A stretch of 61,708 nt of DNA from Hydnum rufescens UP504 (Eukaryota; Basidiomycota; Agaricomycetes; Cantharellales; Hydnaceae), in assembly GCA_014904985.1 (NCBI GenBank), contig MU128921.1:354902-416609 (forward strand), read 5' to 3'. Below the pieces are notes generated by a model. It ran no database searches. It saw nothing but the letters and a program-made list of their open reading frames with translations, and was not told the DNA's origin. The position numbers and the translations under genes are program-made. Every line of letters begins with the position of its first letter. The stretch's first letter is position 1. Below are positions 31,707 through 43,099 of the stretch, piece by piece.

Positions 31707-32455
31707 GTGTTGCCATGACTCGGGCTTCGAGTCGACTTGAGTCACGAGTCAAGCCATTTCAAGCCAAGTCAAGCCAAGTTGATTGATTACAAATCATTGA
31801 CTTGACTTCGACTTCGGCCGACTTGGCTTCGCTCCAAGCCAGCTCAAGTCAAATTCATGGGAAAATAAGAGCAAACACTACTGATACTTGTTCATATATG
31901 GCAGTACTATGTGGCAAATTTTAATACAGTCCTGCCTTGTGAGTGCTATGATGCCTGCCAAATTGCAAGCAGAGTCCGCAGCGGGATGCTATGCCCAACC
32001 TTCATCAAATAGGAATCACGCACATGAAGCTTAATCTCGCCAATGACGATGCAGAATGAGTGGAAACAAGCTTGCCTCAAGCCTCAAGCCTCCAAGGCAA
32101 ATTTCTGCCACTTCTTTATGCTTCATCAATCCACATGTGTGAGCTTAATGCTTAGTCAGCACTTGTTTCTCAGGATGTACCGACCCTTCTCTCCGCTGCC
32201 ACCCTCTGATCTGCTGTTGTTGCATGAGTCTCTTGGCAAAGTACAGTTGACACTTGATCCAGAAGGCACAGAGTGATTTTCCCGTGATGTATATATGTAT
32301 TATTGTTACATACAGATATTTGACTTGAGTCGACTTCGAGTCAAGTCGAGTCAGTAAATTTGGCTTGACTTCGGAGATAAGTCAAAGTCAACGGAAGTCA
32401 TGCGGAGTCGCCCGAAGTCGAGCTGAAGTCGAACCAAGCGGAGTCGCAGCAACAC
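31707..32455 (-). mobile_element. TA-flanked TIR element, 749 bp, right member of an inverted pair
   Basis: Mirror copy of 30944-31692, exactly the same length and nearly identical; visible differences are a few C/T changes such as ACATGTGGATT against ACATGCGGATT. Flanked by TA. The two copies are separated by a 14-bp spacer, TAGTCTGCAATCTA (31693-31706). Confidence 0.78.
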
Positions 32456-32507
32456 TATTGCAGACGCTGCATTTGCATCCGGTCTTTCTGACAAGACTCC
32501 GACAAGT

Positions 32508-32650
32508 AGTGTTACCAAGGACTTGGCTTGAAGTTGGCTCAAGTCCGAAGCCAGTCTCTTCTAACCAAGTCAAGTCAAGTCCTTTGATTACTAATCAAAA
32601 GACTTGACTTGACTTTGGGCGACTTGGTGAAGTCGGCTCAAGTCTTAATA
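32508..32650. mobile_element. Partial relative of the TA-flanked element
   Basis: TAGTGTTACCAAGGACTTGG at 32506 resembles the TAGTGTTGCC end of the neighbouring pair and is followed by the same CAAGTC-type short repeats. It is cut by the element starting at 32651. Confidence 0.5.
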
Positions 32651-33533
32651 CTGTTTGTTACCGGTCATGTTGCCGTACCCTAGTAATTGCCATTTTCCTC
32701 CTAGATCCCTCAATTCTCCTCCTTTGGTGTCCAAATTCATGTCATAGGTGTGTTCAGAGTGTATCTAGGATCCTGTGCAAAAAAACACCCAGAAATAGTT
32801 GAATTGCACCCTAACAAGGCAAATTATGTGTGGGATATTGTCAAATTCATGTATTTTTTAGGCTTAAAAAAGGATTTATGATTTTTATGGCCTCTCTGTG
32901 AGTACAGAATTACTTGGGATGTGTAGGGAAGGATATTGGCTATCTCTGGGAAGAGTCTGGGTTTTCCCTGAGTCATGGCTTACCAGAAAAGGGAGAATGC
33001 AAGTGAGCCAGGCACACCTTCAACTTCAATACCTTCCCCCCAAGCAGCATCAGTCCACATTGCCTTGACACCAGATAGATAATTCATCAAACAGACCTCA
33101 TCACTGTCATCTGTGACCTTGCCCAGCATGGATTGGGGCACCTGGAGATGCCCAGTTGGACTTGTGGACTGAAACTGCAGCAGTCCAGTCAGATTAGGGT
33201 ATGTGGACAAACCTGTGCCTGGAACTTATCTGGGCCCACCCCCATCACCTGTCACACAATAAGCAGGTCAGAAAAGTCTGGCAGAGGGGATTCTTCCACT
33301 GGATCCACACTTGTGGCAAGTTCTAGGGTATGGCAACAACTGAAGCAAAATCAGGACCCCAATGCAGATTCCACCTCCTGCCCCCAATTTTTCATATAAT
33401 TGTCTACAATTTTGCTGAACTGTAGATACTGTTATTCTCTATATATGTACCAAATTTGAGCCCTATCTGAGAAGTTTAACATGGTTAAAAGCATGGATCT
33501 CTCATAATGCAGCAATTAACTGGTAACAAACAG
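32651..33533. mobile_element. TA-flanked element with CTGTTTGTTACC ends, 883 bp
   Basis: CTGTTTGTTACCGGT at the left and ACTGGTAACAAACAG at the right, bounded by TA on each side. The inside has only short frames in both directions (for example 33210-32980, minus) with no recognised domain. Probably non-autonomous. Confidence 0.65.
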
Positions 33534-33962
33534 TACAGGTTTTCACTGCTTAATGATTTTCACCACTAAATGATCATTGTAATAATTTCTCCATCAATAT
33601 TGATCCAAATCATTAGTGCTCTGGACTGTATATTGTTGTTTAAGCAAGGAATGAGGTTACACTAGGCTAATCGGTCCTGCTGTCATGTGCACCCACAGTT
33701 TTCATGCTCACAAGCACACTTGCAGCCTTTTGGTAGTTCCATATCTCTGCAAGTTCTTTTCATCTCACTGATGGGGATATGGTTTGGATCCTACTAATAG
33801 GTTTTTACTCACTCACATTGCTTGTGTGTCAGCTTCATGCTGTCCTCATGCTGCTGCAGGTCCCAAGTGGTGCTCCACCTCAGATTCTTTTGAGATGTAT
33901 AACCTTCTGCTGAATTCATAGTTTTTCTCTCATTCTCTTCAGTATGCTATGCTTAGTGTCCC
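33534..33962. other. No gene recognised
   Basis: AT-rich sequence between a small TIR element and an LTR. No coding motif or structured repeat seen. Confidence 0.4.
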
Positions 33963-34506
33963 TGTCAGAGTTCATCCATTTCCCAGTTAATTCTGGTTTT
34001 GGTTCCAGTTTGTTTCCAGTCTGTTTCCAATTTGTCCCTGCCTCTATTTCATTTCCCCTTCATTTCCTTTACTTCCAGTTCCCACACACTTACCCCTGGC
34101 CCTGTCCCTGTTCCCTCCACTTTCCCATCCCCTGCCCACTCCCCCTCCTGTGCCTGCCCCCCTGTAACCACCTCTTGTTAAGCAATCAATCCCCCGTAGT
34201 ATAGGAACTATGTATAAGTAGTCCAGGGCAACATCCAGAGACTCAGCTTTGGTCTCTCAGGATTTCTGCTTCTACTCTGGACTACAGCTCCAAGTGTTTT
34301 CCAGCTGACTTCATGAGCTTAAGGACTGCTGTGCTCACCTCTGCCCAGACCCTTCCAGGCTGCAGGATTCCTCCTCCATTCTCCTGTCTCTTACTATCTT
34401 ACTCTCGCCCAGATTCATTTGGACTCAGCCAGACCTACACTGGACTTAGCCAGATTTATTTGTGTTTACACTTGCTTGGTGCTCTTGTCACAGTGTGGCC
34501 CTGACA
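33963..34506 (+). mobile_element. 5' LTR of Ty3-2 (LTR-C family), 544 bp
   Basis: Bounded by TGTCAGAG and CCCTGACA. TATA-like TATAAGTAGTCC at about 34213 points along the plus strand, toward the Ty3-2 gag. Shares its 3' half with the 20944-21749 LTR but lacks the minisatellite. Confidence 0.7.
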
Positions 34507-34612
34507 GAAGACCAAAGCTCTCTCATGAGCCCACCATCTGGATTGCTCAGCACTGCTGATTTTCCACCCACTCACTCTGAAATGTCTGATGGCACTCCAG
34601 TAGCCATCACCA
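34507..34612 (+). pseudogene. Ty3-2 leader and gag start
   Basis: Directly follows the LTR. The frame from ATG 34525 (MSPPSGLLSTADF..) runs until REP-A copy 3 begins with TGTAAGC at 34613. The continuation of gag is found after 35910. Confidence 0.45.
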
Positions 34613-35910
34613 CTGTAAGCAGGATGGTTATAAACCAATCCAACTACTGTCCATGAGGTTGAGCCAGGGATGAAGGAGGGAATCATAGAACTAATGTGGA
34701 TGTTCAGGTCTGAGTAGGGGAAGGTCTTTTGAACAGGGGAAATTGCAGTGAGCCAACAAAGCCCAAGCAATTAAGTGAGAATGTGTTTCAGTCAAATTAC
34801 CACACCCTAAGAATCCCTTCTTGAGACCTTAGTCAAAGTGTAGTTAGAATTCATTTTTTGTAGTGAGAAATCACCCAGGGACCAGCAGCTGTTCAAGGAG
34901 CTTCAAACTGGAGGGAGGGGGAGAACTACTGAATTTGTGTGCTAGCTGCACCTAATATACAATCCAGACTTCGACTCAATAGAAAGTGAAAAATTCAGAC
35001 TTAAGGGACATATAGAGAAAAATAAATGAAGTTAAAATATTCAAAACTGATGGAGATATCCCAATTTCAAGATAAAAGGGGAGATTGACACATTACATGC
35101 TATTCCTCCTTCAATTCTGACAAGTTCCCTTAAGGAAAAGTGGAATAGGTCGCCCTGGGGGTCTTCTCCATCGGACATAAGAGGGCCGGAAGTAATTCAT
35201 TATTTTGAATGGTGGAGCAAAGGGGGAGTCATGGGGAGGGAGTTGTCTTGTGAAGAATGGAGTTCGTGTCCACTTGTTTTTCCCTTGGTATCATTCAATG
35301 CGAATTTTTAACAGCTTTCAGTGCATGGTACTCGTGAATGAATCTGATAAGAATTGGCTTCAAAAATCAAGAAATACTCCTTCAGAGTATGAATCATGGC
35401 AAGATATTGTTACAGGGACCGCATTTTTGATCTGTTTGTTTCATGTTTGGTACTGTTCGATAGGTACAATTCGTATCTTTCTGGGAGCAGTCATTTAGAG
35501 TTGATCCGATCAAAACCGCTGGAGAAATTTGAAAAATACTCCTTTAGAGTATTGCAGCCCCTATCTGGATCATGTGATGAATCCATGAGTCCAGAATCAG
35601 AACTAGGCCTGGTCCACATTGTTACATAATCACAATCCATTGCCCTTAAGGCAGTAGGATGACTTGGAAGAGCAGGCAAGTCATCCAGTCTTGAAGAAGG
35701 ATGGCAAGTTGAATTGCCTTGTCCAAGGAAAATGGACTTGATGTGGGGCATAAACTGCCCCTTTTTGAAGAGGACTGTTGAAGTCCCATGGATAGTCAAT
35801 AAATTGACTGGTGGACATGGTAAAGGAATGAGGTGATATTATGAGTTGGAAAGGGGTAGGAATCCAATTGATTTCTTGAATAAACAAATGATGATAAATT
35901 TAAATGAGTG
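34613..35910 (+). repeat. REP-A dispersed repeat, copy 3, diverged
   Basis: Opposite orientation to copies 1 and 2. It begins TGTAAGCAGG, contains GGATGTTCAGGTC, GAGACCTTAGTCAAAGTGTA, GATCAAAACCGCTGGAG and GGCAAGTTGAATTGCC in matching order, and ends near AAATGAGTG (about 35905). It is more diverged than the other two. It splits Ty3-2 gag. Confidence 0.65.
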
Positions 35911-36034
35911 TGGTGACATATAATTGATTCATTTGTAAGGGAAATAGGCCTTGGATGAGGATTCTATGGTGTAGGGATTTATCCCTCCAACACCACAGAC
36001 CACCTCCAACACCTCACTCAACTCCAACAACAGA

Positions 36035-36920
36035 ATGCCACCCTTTGAGAAGAACTGGATGACATGCAGAACCAAGGGACACACATTGCAGGCTTCATGT
36101 CTGCCACAGTTCAGCAGACCCTCCAACAGCAACCCCCACCTACCCAATCCACTCATGAGGCCAAGGGGGCAGACCCTGAACTGTTCTCAGGAGACTGGAA
36201 GAAGACAGAAGGTTTCCTGTGCTCCATCTGGCTAAACATTGCTCTCCAGCCCAGAGTCTACCCCATGGAGCTGCACAAAATCCTATACACCCTCTCCTGG
36301 ATGAAGGATGGAACCACCAGAGCATGGGCAGAAAGCCTTTCCACCTCTTCCCTGGACCCCAAGACTCACAACCCATATGAGACCTTCAAGGAGTTCCTGG
36401 TTGCCTTCGAGAGTGCCTTTGGGGAGCCAGATTGAGAGTTCACTGCTCAGTCCCAACTTCAGAACCTGAAGCAGGGAAAGATGTCCACTGAGGAGTACAC
36501 CACACACTTCAACCCCTTGGCAGGTCAAACCAGCTTCAGAGAAGAGGCCCTCATTGATGCATACCAATGAGGACTCAATGAATGATTGCTGGAGAAAATG
36601 CACCTCAGCAACCTACTGGAGACCCTCAGAGGATGGCAGGACATGGCATGCTGGCTGGACAACTTATACCTCTGGTTCTGACAGGCCACAGTGGGCATGA
36701 ACCCCTATGCACTGAGGAACCCTCCAACACCCATGGACAAGCCCCAGACAACACCCCCTGCCCCCAGGCCAACCCCAGTGCCTCCTGTGGCTACACATTC
36801 CTCATCAACTTTGTTTGCCCCCATGGACATAGACTCCACACAGAAGCAAGAGGCATGATGGTGTTACAACTGCCAGGAGCTGGGACACATCTCTCATGAC
36901 TGCCCACACCCATGAAAGCC
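36035..36920 (+). pseudogene. Ty3-2 Gag
   Basis: The frame starting near 36064 has a Gag capsid-like region: LFSGDWKKTEGFLCSIWLNI, VYPMELHKILYTLSWMKDG, AESLSTSS, then FKEFLVAFESAFGEPD. After in-frame TGA codons (36433, 36568, 36583) it continues to a CCHC zinc knuckle, CYNCQELGHISHDC (about 36868-36909). All these stops are TGA where CGA (Arg) or a similar codon is expected. No intact product. Confidence 0.8.
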
Positions 36921-37238
36921 ATGACAATTTGTCTGGGAAATGGAAGACATCAGAGCAATCATCCACGAGGAACTATGGAAGCTGTTCCCACCTATGAAGG
37001 ACACACTGGAACCCTCAGGATCTACTCCACAGGGTTTTCCCAATGGTCAGCAGTGAAGGATGCATCCTGCCTGACCAACAGATTCACCCCCCTCCAAAAC
37101 TGTACATATGGAATCAGAAATGACATGTTTTTCTCTGATGATGAGAGTGATGATTCTGAAAACATATCCACCTATACCAACCCTGTTTATAGCCCCCCAC
37201 CCTCAATCTGCCTCCTCTCCGAAGATCCTAGATGAGCC

Positions 37239-37613
37239 ATGGAAGTCAAGGTGAAAATCCAATCACCCTGGACTGGAACCATCTGTGCTGGAACCACTCT
37301 ACTGGACTCTGGAGTGACTGGGATGTTCATGGACCTGGCCTTTGCAAAAGAGAATGGACTAGATGTATGGCTGCTTGCCTGCCCCATCCCAGTCTACAAT
37401 GTCGATGGAATGCTCAATGAGATGGGGTCTGTCTGCAAGGAAGTAGAAGTCATCCTCTGGATTGATGACCACTCTGAACGGGTGGTGTTCTCTGTGATCA
37501 GACTGGGTAAAACCAAATTGATCATAGGGCACACCTGGCTCCACCACCACAACCTGGAGATCAACTGGACAACAGGGAAGCTGATGCTGACCCAATGCCC
37601 ATCTGACTGCTGA
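37239..37613 (+). pseudogene. Ty3-2 aspartic protease
   Basis: Retropepsin-type domain: the active-site motif LLDSGVTGMFMDLAFAKENG (Asp-Ser-Gly) and a C-terminal LIIGHTWLHHHNLEINWTTG that matches the usual ILGxPWL region. In Ty3 elements this enzyme cuts the Gag-Pol polyprotein. The frame ends at TGA 37611-37613. Confidence 0.8.
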
Positions 37614-37639
37614 GCAATGATCTGGAGAATATGGAATAC

Positions 37640-38330
37640 AGAACAGCAATGAGAGAGAGGTGGTTGGAAAGCTGTGGAGACACCCCAGAATGAACCTGCA
37701 CCACTGGATGATGATGACCAGACCCTGACCTTGGAAAAAGGGGATGCTATTTTTGCAGTGTACTTCCCTGATGACAGCAAGCACTCTGAAATTGTCCGAG
37801 CAATGTCCACCCCTTCTCAGAGGTAGGCAGAGGCCACTAAGGTGAAAGCAAATGAACCTGCCAAAACCTTTGAGGAGCTTGTACCCAAGAAATTCCATGA
37901 CTTCCAAGATGTGTTTTCCAAAGACTCCTTTGACCAACTCCCCACATGGAAGCCATGGGACCACCACATCAAGTTTCAAGAAGGAACTCAGCTACCTCCT
38001 CCCACCAAACTGTTCCCACTGTCCCCAGGTGAACAGAAAGAACTTGACGACTTCCTGAAGGAGAATCTTGCTTCCAGTCAAATCTGTCTGTCAAAGTCTC
38101 CAATGGCTGCTCCAGTGTTCTTTGTGAAGAAAAAGGATGCAGGGTTCTGCCTAGTCCAGGACTACTGTAAACTCAACAACATCACAGTTAAGAATGCATA
38201 CCCCTTACCCCTGATTTCTGACATCATCGATTGATTCTGTGGAGCCAAAGTGTTCAGGAAACTTGACCTCCAGTGGGGATTCCAGAACATCCAGATGGCA
38301 GAAGGAGACAAATGGAAAGCAGCATTCCAG
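37640..38330 (+). pseudogene. Ty3-2 reverse transcriptase, 5' part only
   Basis: PAKTFEELVPKKFHDFQDVF, LPTWKPWDHHIKFQEGTQLP, PVFFVKKKDAGFCLVQDYCK and LNNITVKNAYPLPLISDIID (37855-38234), then, after TGA, FCGAKVFRKLDLQWGFQNIQ and KWKAAFQCG (to about 38330). These are the first conserved blocks of Ty3 reverse transcriptase. The catalytic YxDD block is missing because LTR-B of Ty3-3 starts at 38331. Confidence 0.85.
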
Positions 38331-39853
38331 TGTGGAAGATAAAAACATCCAGTATCAGAAAATGTGAAAATTCATTGATCCCAGCCTATGGAATGATCAT
38401 GTGACCTATTACAAAATTAATTACAGCTATGCATGAAAACAGAATTCATTCAATTATTCCACCAGTTTTGATTGGAGAGGTATGCACATATAACACTTGG
38501 AAAGCCACGATTCACACCTTTCGAATGCTACCAAAAACAAGTCGAACGGACCAAAACTGCACTCTCCAGACCAATATTACTATCAAAATCTGGAATTCCC
38601 AGTAAAAAACAAATTTCTCCATCAGTTTGCATTTAATCTTCTCAGAACAATTACACCCAGAAAGATGTAAAAAGTCCACATCCAACAGTACTGAGCACAT
38701 GAAGAACAGATCAAAACTGAGCTCTACAGAACAATATTACTATCAGAATCAATACCCATTAGTATTTTACAAGTTTCTCTGTCAGTTCGCATCCGATCTG
38801 CTCAGAACCACTGCACCCAGAAAGCTGTTAAAAATATGCATTGAATGATACCAATAACGTCTATTATGGATGCAAACTGTTGTTTCTGAATCGAATCCCA
38901 TCCCATGCACTTGTCCCCATTATCAACCAGCAACAAAAACATCTTAACCACTGAACTACAAACAAATTAATCTCCAAGAACTTGGAAATATCCTTTGATT
39001 TCATCTTCCATTGCCACAAATAACTCCTAGAACTTCACAGATAAGAAAGATAACACCTCCTTAGCAACTCTTTTGTTCTGTTTATGAATGACTCACCTAC
39101 CTTGCAACCACTTTATGAAAGATAACACCTTAGCAACCCTTTTGTTCTGTTTATGAATGACTCACCTATCTTGCAACCACTTTATGAATGACTCACCCTC
39201 CTTGACAACCCTATTGTTCTCACCGATGACTCACCTATGACTCACCAAGGAGTGAGTCATATTCTTTAAACACAGCCACCTTCAGAAAGGTATAAAAGCT
39301 GGTATATTTTCCTGTATCCCCCCATATCCTCACTACTGGAATATACTCCTGCCTACAAATCTGCTTGCATCTGAAGAGAGTACTGATCTAAAGCCATCTG
39401 GAGCTAAGTCATATACAAGGTTGTTAAGACCAAGTCACTGGAAGCCCTCTACGCAAAATACTAAGCCAAGGATAGTTGCAGGACCTAAGGTTAGAGTTGC
39501 TGGACATCCAAGGAAAGGTGAGTAATAACAAAGTCAAGTCACAAGAAGAAAGAAACACATTGACACACTGAATCAAGCTTAAACTAGTCTAGAACCCTCT
39601 TTAGAATCCACATTTTAACCAGGAGGACACAAATAGCAGTAAACAGTTTAATACAACACATATAAGCCTTTCACAAGCATCCCACAATATATCACTGACT
39701 ATAGCTAGTCCATACCACAACCTTATCCTCCATTGAATATCATACACAACTTGTTAGAGAGTGATCAACCATCAGAGCGAACCAGCCCATTGAATAAAAA
39801 CAGAAATACAGTCTCCCATATACACACTGGCTGAACCAGAGTTTGATTTGACA
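38331..39853 (+). mobile_element. LTR-B, 5' LTR of Ty3-3, 1.52 kb
   Basis: Starts TGTGGAAGATAAAAACATCC and ends TTTGATTTGACA. TATAAAAGCTGG at about 39290 is a plausible promoter. It contains three tandem modules of about 130-150 bp (starting near 38465, 38610 and 38770) of the CAGTTTGCATC/ATCTTCTCAGAAC type, and 60-70 bp direct repeats with GAATGACTCACCTA (39070-39210). An inverted near-copy lies at 45234-46795. Confidence 0.75.
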
Positions 39854-41260
39854 GTCATCAGAGCTCCCAATCCTTCTTCTATAACTAGTGGTCCTTACAG
39901 GGGTAGTTCTCACTTTGATACACCTTTCACCTCTTCCAAAACATTTCAATCTAACAATATAACAACATCAACCAATTCAGAAACAATGGCCAAAGTAAAT
40001 CCTCAAGCAATGCCATGGCCTACAGGTAGAGATGCTCCGCATTTTAAGGGAAAACACCTCAATAATTTCCTCCTTGACTATGAGGCCTGCTGTGATGAAG
40101 CTCTCTATGATGATCACAGGAAATGCAAGAACATTATTCAATTCTGTAGCAACAAGGAAGCTGAATTGCTGAAGAATCTCCCAGAAGTTAAGAATCCCAC
40201 TACATTTGAAGCTCTAGCAACCTGTCTCAGAAAACTATATGGACAGACAGACAGAAGACAAAGATACACACAAGAACAACTAGCAGACTTCTGCCAACAA
40301 AAAAGAATGATTATCAATGAAGCAGATCTGGATGATTACTATCATGAATTCATTACACAGGCACAATGCCTTGATGAGAAGAAAGTCCTAGCTGAGTGAG
40401 ACCAAGATGACCTTTTCTGGCAAGGGATCCCATGACATCTCCAGAAGATTGTACTCCCATTATTTCACTATGTTCCAGGATTTGATGACACAAAACCATT
40501 GGACTGCACCATCGCATATGACACAATGAAGACCATACTCAAAGAAGATCTTTATTACAACTTCAGACATCTTAATAAGGAAAGACCATGAGCCACTACA
40601 AAAGCCAAAAAGTCGAAAATAAAGCCCAGCTATTACAGGTCACGTGGCAGATACAGTGACTCCTCAGATGAATCAGAAGTTTCAGAAAGTGAAGAAGAAG
40701 GCAGCAACTCTGATAGTGAAAGTGAAGAAGAACCAGTTGCCACATCACCTATATCCATTAAGAAAGTATCCACCAAACCAAAGCCAACAATCATTCCATC
40801 ACTTTGCAACATAACAGAGCAAATCAGTGATCTCACACAGTCCTTTAATGAGATGAAAATATTCATGGCACAATCACAGTAAAAGGGGCAAGCTCCAAAC
40901 CCATATGCACAACCTTGTCATTCAGAAACATGGATTCAAGGAAGCCCAGCTACCTATCCAAACAATCAACCACTTGGACCTAATCATTCCCAAGGTCCTA
41001 ATGCATCAGCTGGTGCAACCCTTTGCTGGTTCTGTGATAAAACAGGAGCACATAATGGAATGAAGAACTGTCCAGATGCCCAAGCTATGGTCCATCAAGG
41101 AATCATCAAATACTCTATTGAAGGAAGGCTTGTGAAGATGGATGATACACAACTACCATGAGGAATAGCTGGAAAGGGAGGAATCAAACAGGCCATAGTG
41201 GATGACATAAAATGAATTAGGGAGGAATCCACCCATCAATGAACAACAGGAGCAATCCAT
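39854..41260 (+). pseudogene. Ty3-3 Gag
   Basis: From about 39848 the frame reads MTVIRAPNPSS..., with a Gag core (APHFKGKHLNNFLLDYEACC, LRKLYGQTDRRQRYTQEQLA, DLDDYYHEFITQAQ). After TGA (40397) come an acidic Ser/Glu stretch and a Cys/His cluster, CWFCDKTGAHNGMKNC (about 41028-41075), a zinc-knuckle variant. The stops read are nearly all TGA, in positions where Arg (CGA) is plausible. The frame stays the same to about 43435. Confidence 0.7.
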
Positions 41261-42508
41261 ATTGTTGACAAAAATGGATTGTCACCTTTTAGAACACACT
41301 CATATGTGATAGCAGCAGGCCCATTTATATCTGCACCAGCAACCAAAACAAGTAAACCAGATAATCATCACAATCCAATGGGAGATAAAACCACACAACA
41401 CCCTAAAAATCAAATGTATGTTGATGTACCCCCATGCAACCAGACACCTGCTAAAACTCCAGTTAATCAACCAAAACCCTCAGAACCAAAACAAGCAGCC
41501 CCAGAAGATCCTCCACAGCCAACTCATCCTCCAGGAATATTGCCCTCCTTGGTAATAAAAGAACCAATAACAGAAAAACCTGCTCCTAAAACGGCTGGAC
41601 CACTCCCAGAGGAAACAATAGACATAGAAATGGCACTACCTGAGAAACGAATCCCAAAGAATCCTCCAACATATTGTTTTACCACAGAGTTTCAAGAAGC
41701 ATGTGAAGATAAGGAAATAGCAAAGAAAGTACTGAATCAAAAAGTTGAAATAACACTTGGAGACTTCCTTGGGTCCGCACATGGGGCAGCCAAAATATTT
41801 GCAGCTGGACTTAAACTGAAACATGACCATAATCCTAAACATCAAGAGCCACTTACAATTAATCATGCTACACATTTTCCAACAACTGAAGCCTCTGATT
41901 ATGACTCTGATGATGAAGCAGAACAAGATGAATACTATGACCATATATGAACCTTGATGGGCAGAGACTTGGATGAAGATCTATCCCCACAAATGCATCC
42001 ACAAACACAGGAAAACTACCAAGCACAAGTAAATCTGGTTGGATCTCTTGGGCCAAATCCTTTGTTTGCTATGGACACAGGAAAAATTGCAGCGAAAGCC
42101 ATGGGTCAGAATGGAACCAAAGATGTTGTGCTTATGATCAACACAGGATCCAAATTAAACCTTATTTCCCAGGAAGTTCAGAAAAGATTAAACATCCCAA
42201 TAGACTATGATGGACAAAACTGGTCATTACAAGGAGTCAATAGTGGACCAGAACCCCTTATAGGATGCTGTCAAAATGTTCCAATTGAAATAGGAGGGAT
42301 AAGATTTGATCATCACTTCTTTGTTAAAAAGGGAAGCTTCAAAGGCCATGACATACTACTTGGACAACCATGGCTGGTAGGAGTTGGTCCCCAAATCAAA
42401 TATGAGGGAGCAACAGATGGAAACCATGGAATGGACATTCAAGTTTATGAAAAAGGAAATCCAACAGGATCATCAATTTCTCTCCATGCCCTCATGAATG
42501 AAGAATGA
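41261..42508 (+). pseudogene. Ty3-3 linker and protease-like domain
   Basis: A Pro-rich stretch (41279-41600) and an acidic segment lead into a retropepsin-like domain. DVVLMINTGSKLNLISQEVQ has Asn in place of the catalytic Asp, and HDILLGQPWLVGVG forms the C-terminal motif. The domain order Gag, zinc cluster, protease is standard for Ty3 elements. The Asn suggests loss of activity. Confidence 0.7.
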
Positions 42509-43099
42509 GAGCAAAATAAACTTGTTCTTCAAGCATCAGCAATACCTCCAGGAGAACAGCAGCCTGAAGGAAGCAATCCAGGTCCACCACAGCTGCAATA
42601 TCAATATAAATCAAATGGAGCATCATTAGTTTGAACAGTATCTGAAACTCCCTCACAAAACTACAAATATTATCACACAGAAGTAACTCCATCCAACCAA
42701 TCATTAAAAGGGAATTTGCCATTTATACCAATATTTGGAAGGGAATTGTCAGAGGCCTTATGACTCCCAGAAATGTGTACAAAAGACTTTGATCCAAGCA
42801 CAAACAAGTACCTCATAGATGCTATTATTAACAAGGAGAGCATATCGGCATGATATCTCAATCAAACTTGGAAATCATCTTCAGCAACATCTGGGAATCA
42901 GCTTGAAGACAATCTTGTATGTGTTTATAATGAATTAAGACCAGATTTTGCACAAAAATCCCCAGAAAAAGCAGAGGACTTTAGCTATTGAATTGGCCAG
43001 GTCATCAGAAATGCCAATAAGACAAAATATAAAACTGTGGATAAAAAGAAAAACCCAATTCCCTTGGGAGTCATTTGAAACCCAGTAATTCATCTTCCC

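Noticed and set aside
31123..32276. 77-codon ORF present in both TA-flanked copies as a transposase
   Set aside because: Too short, no DD(E/D) or helix-turn-helix motif; its duplication follows from the element being duplicated.
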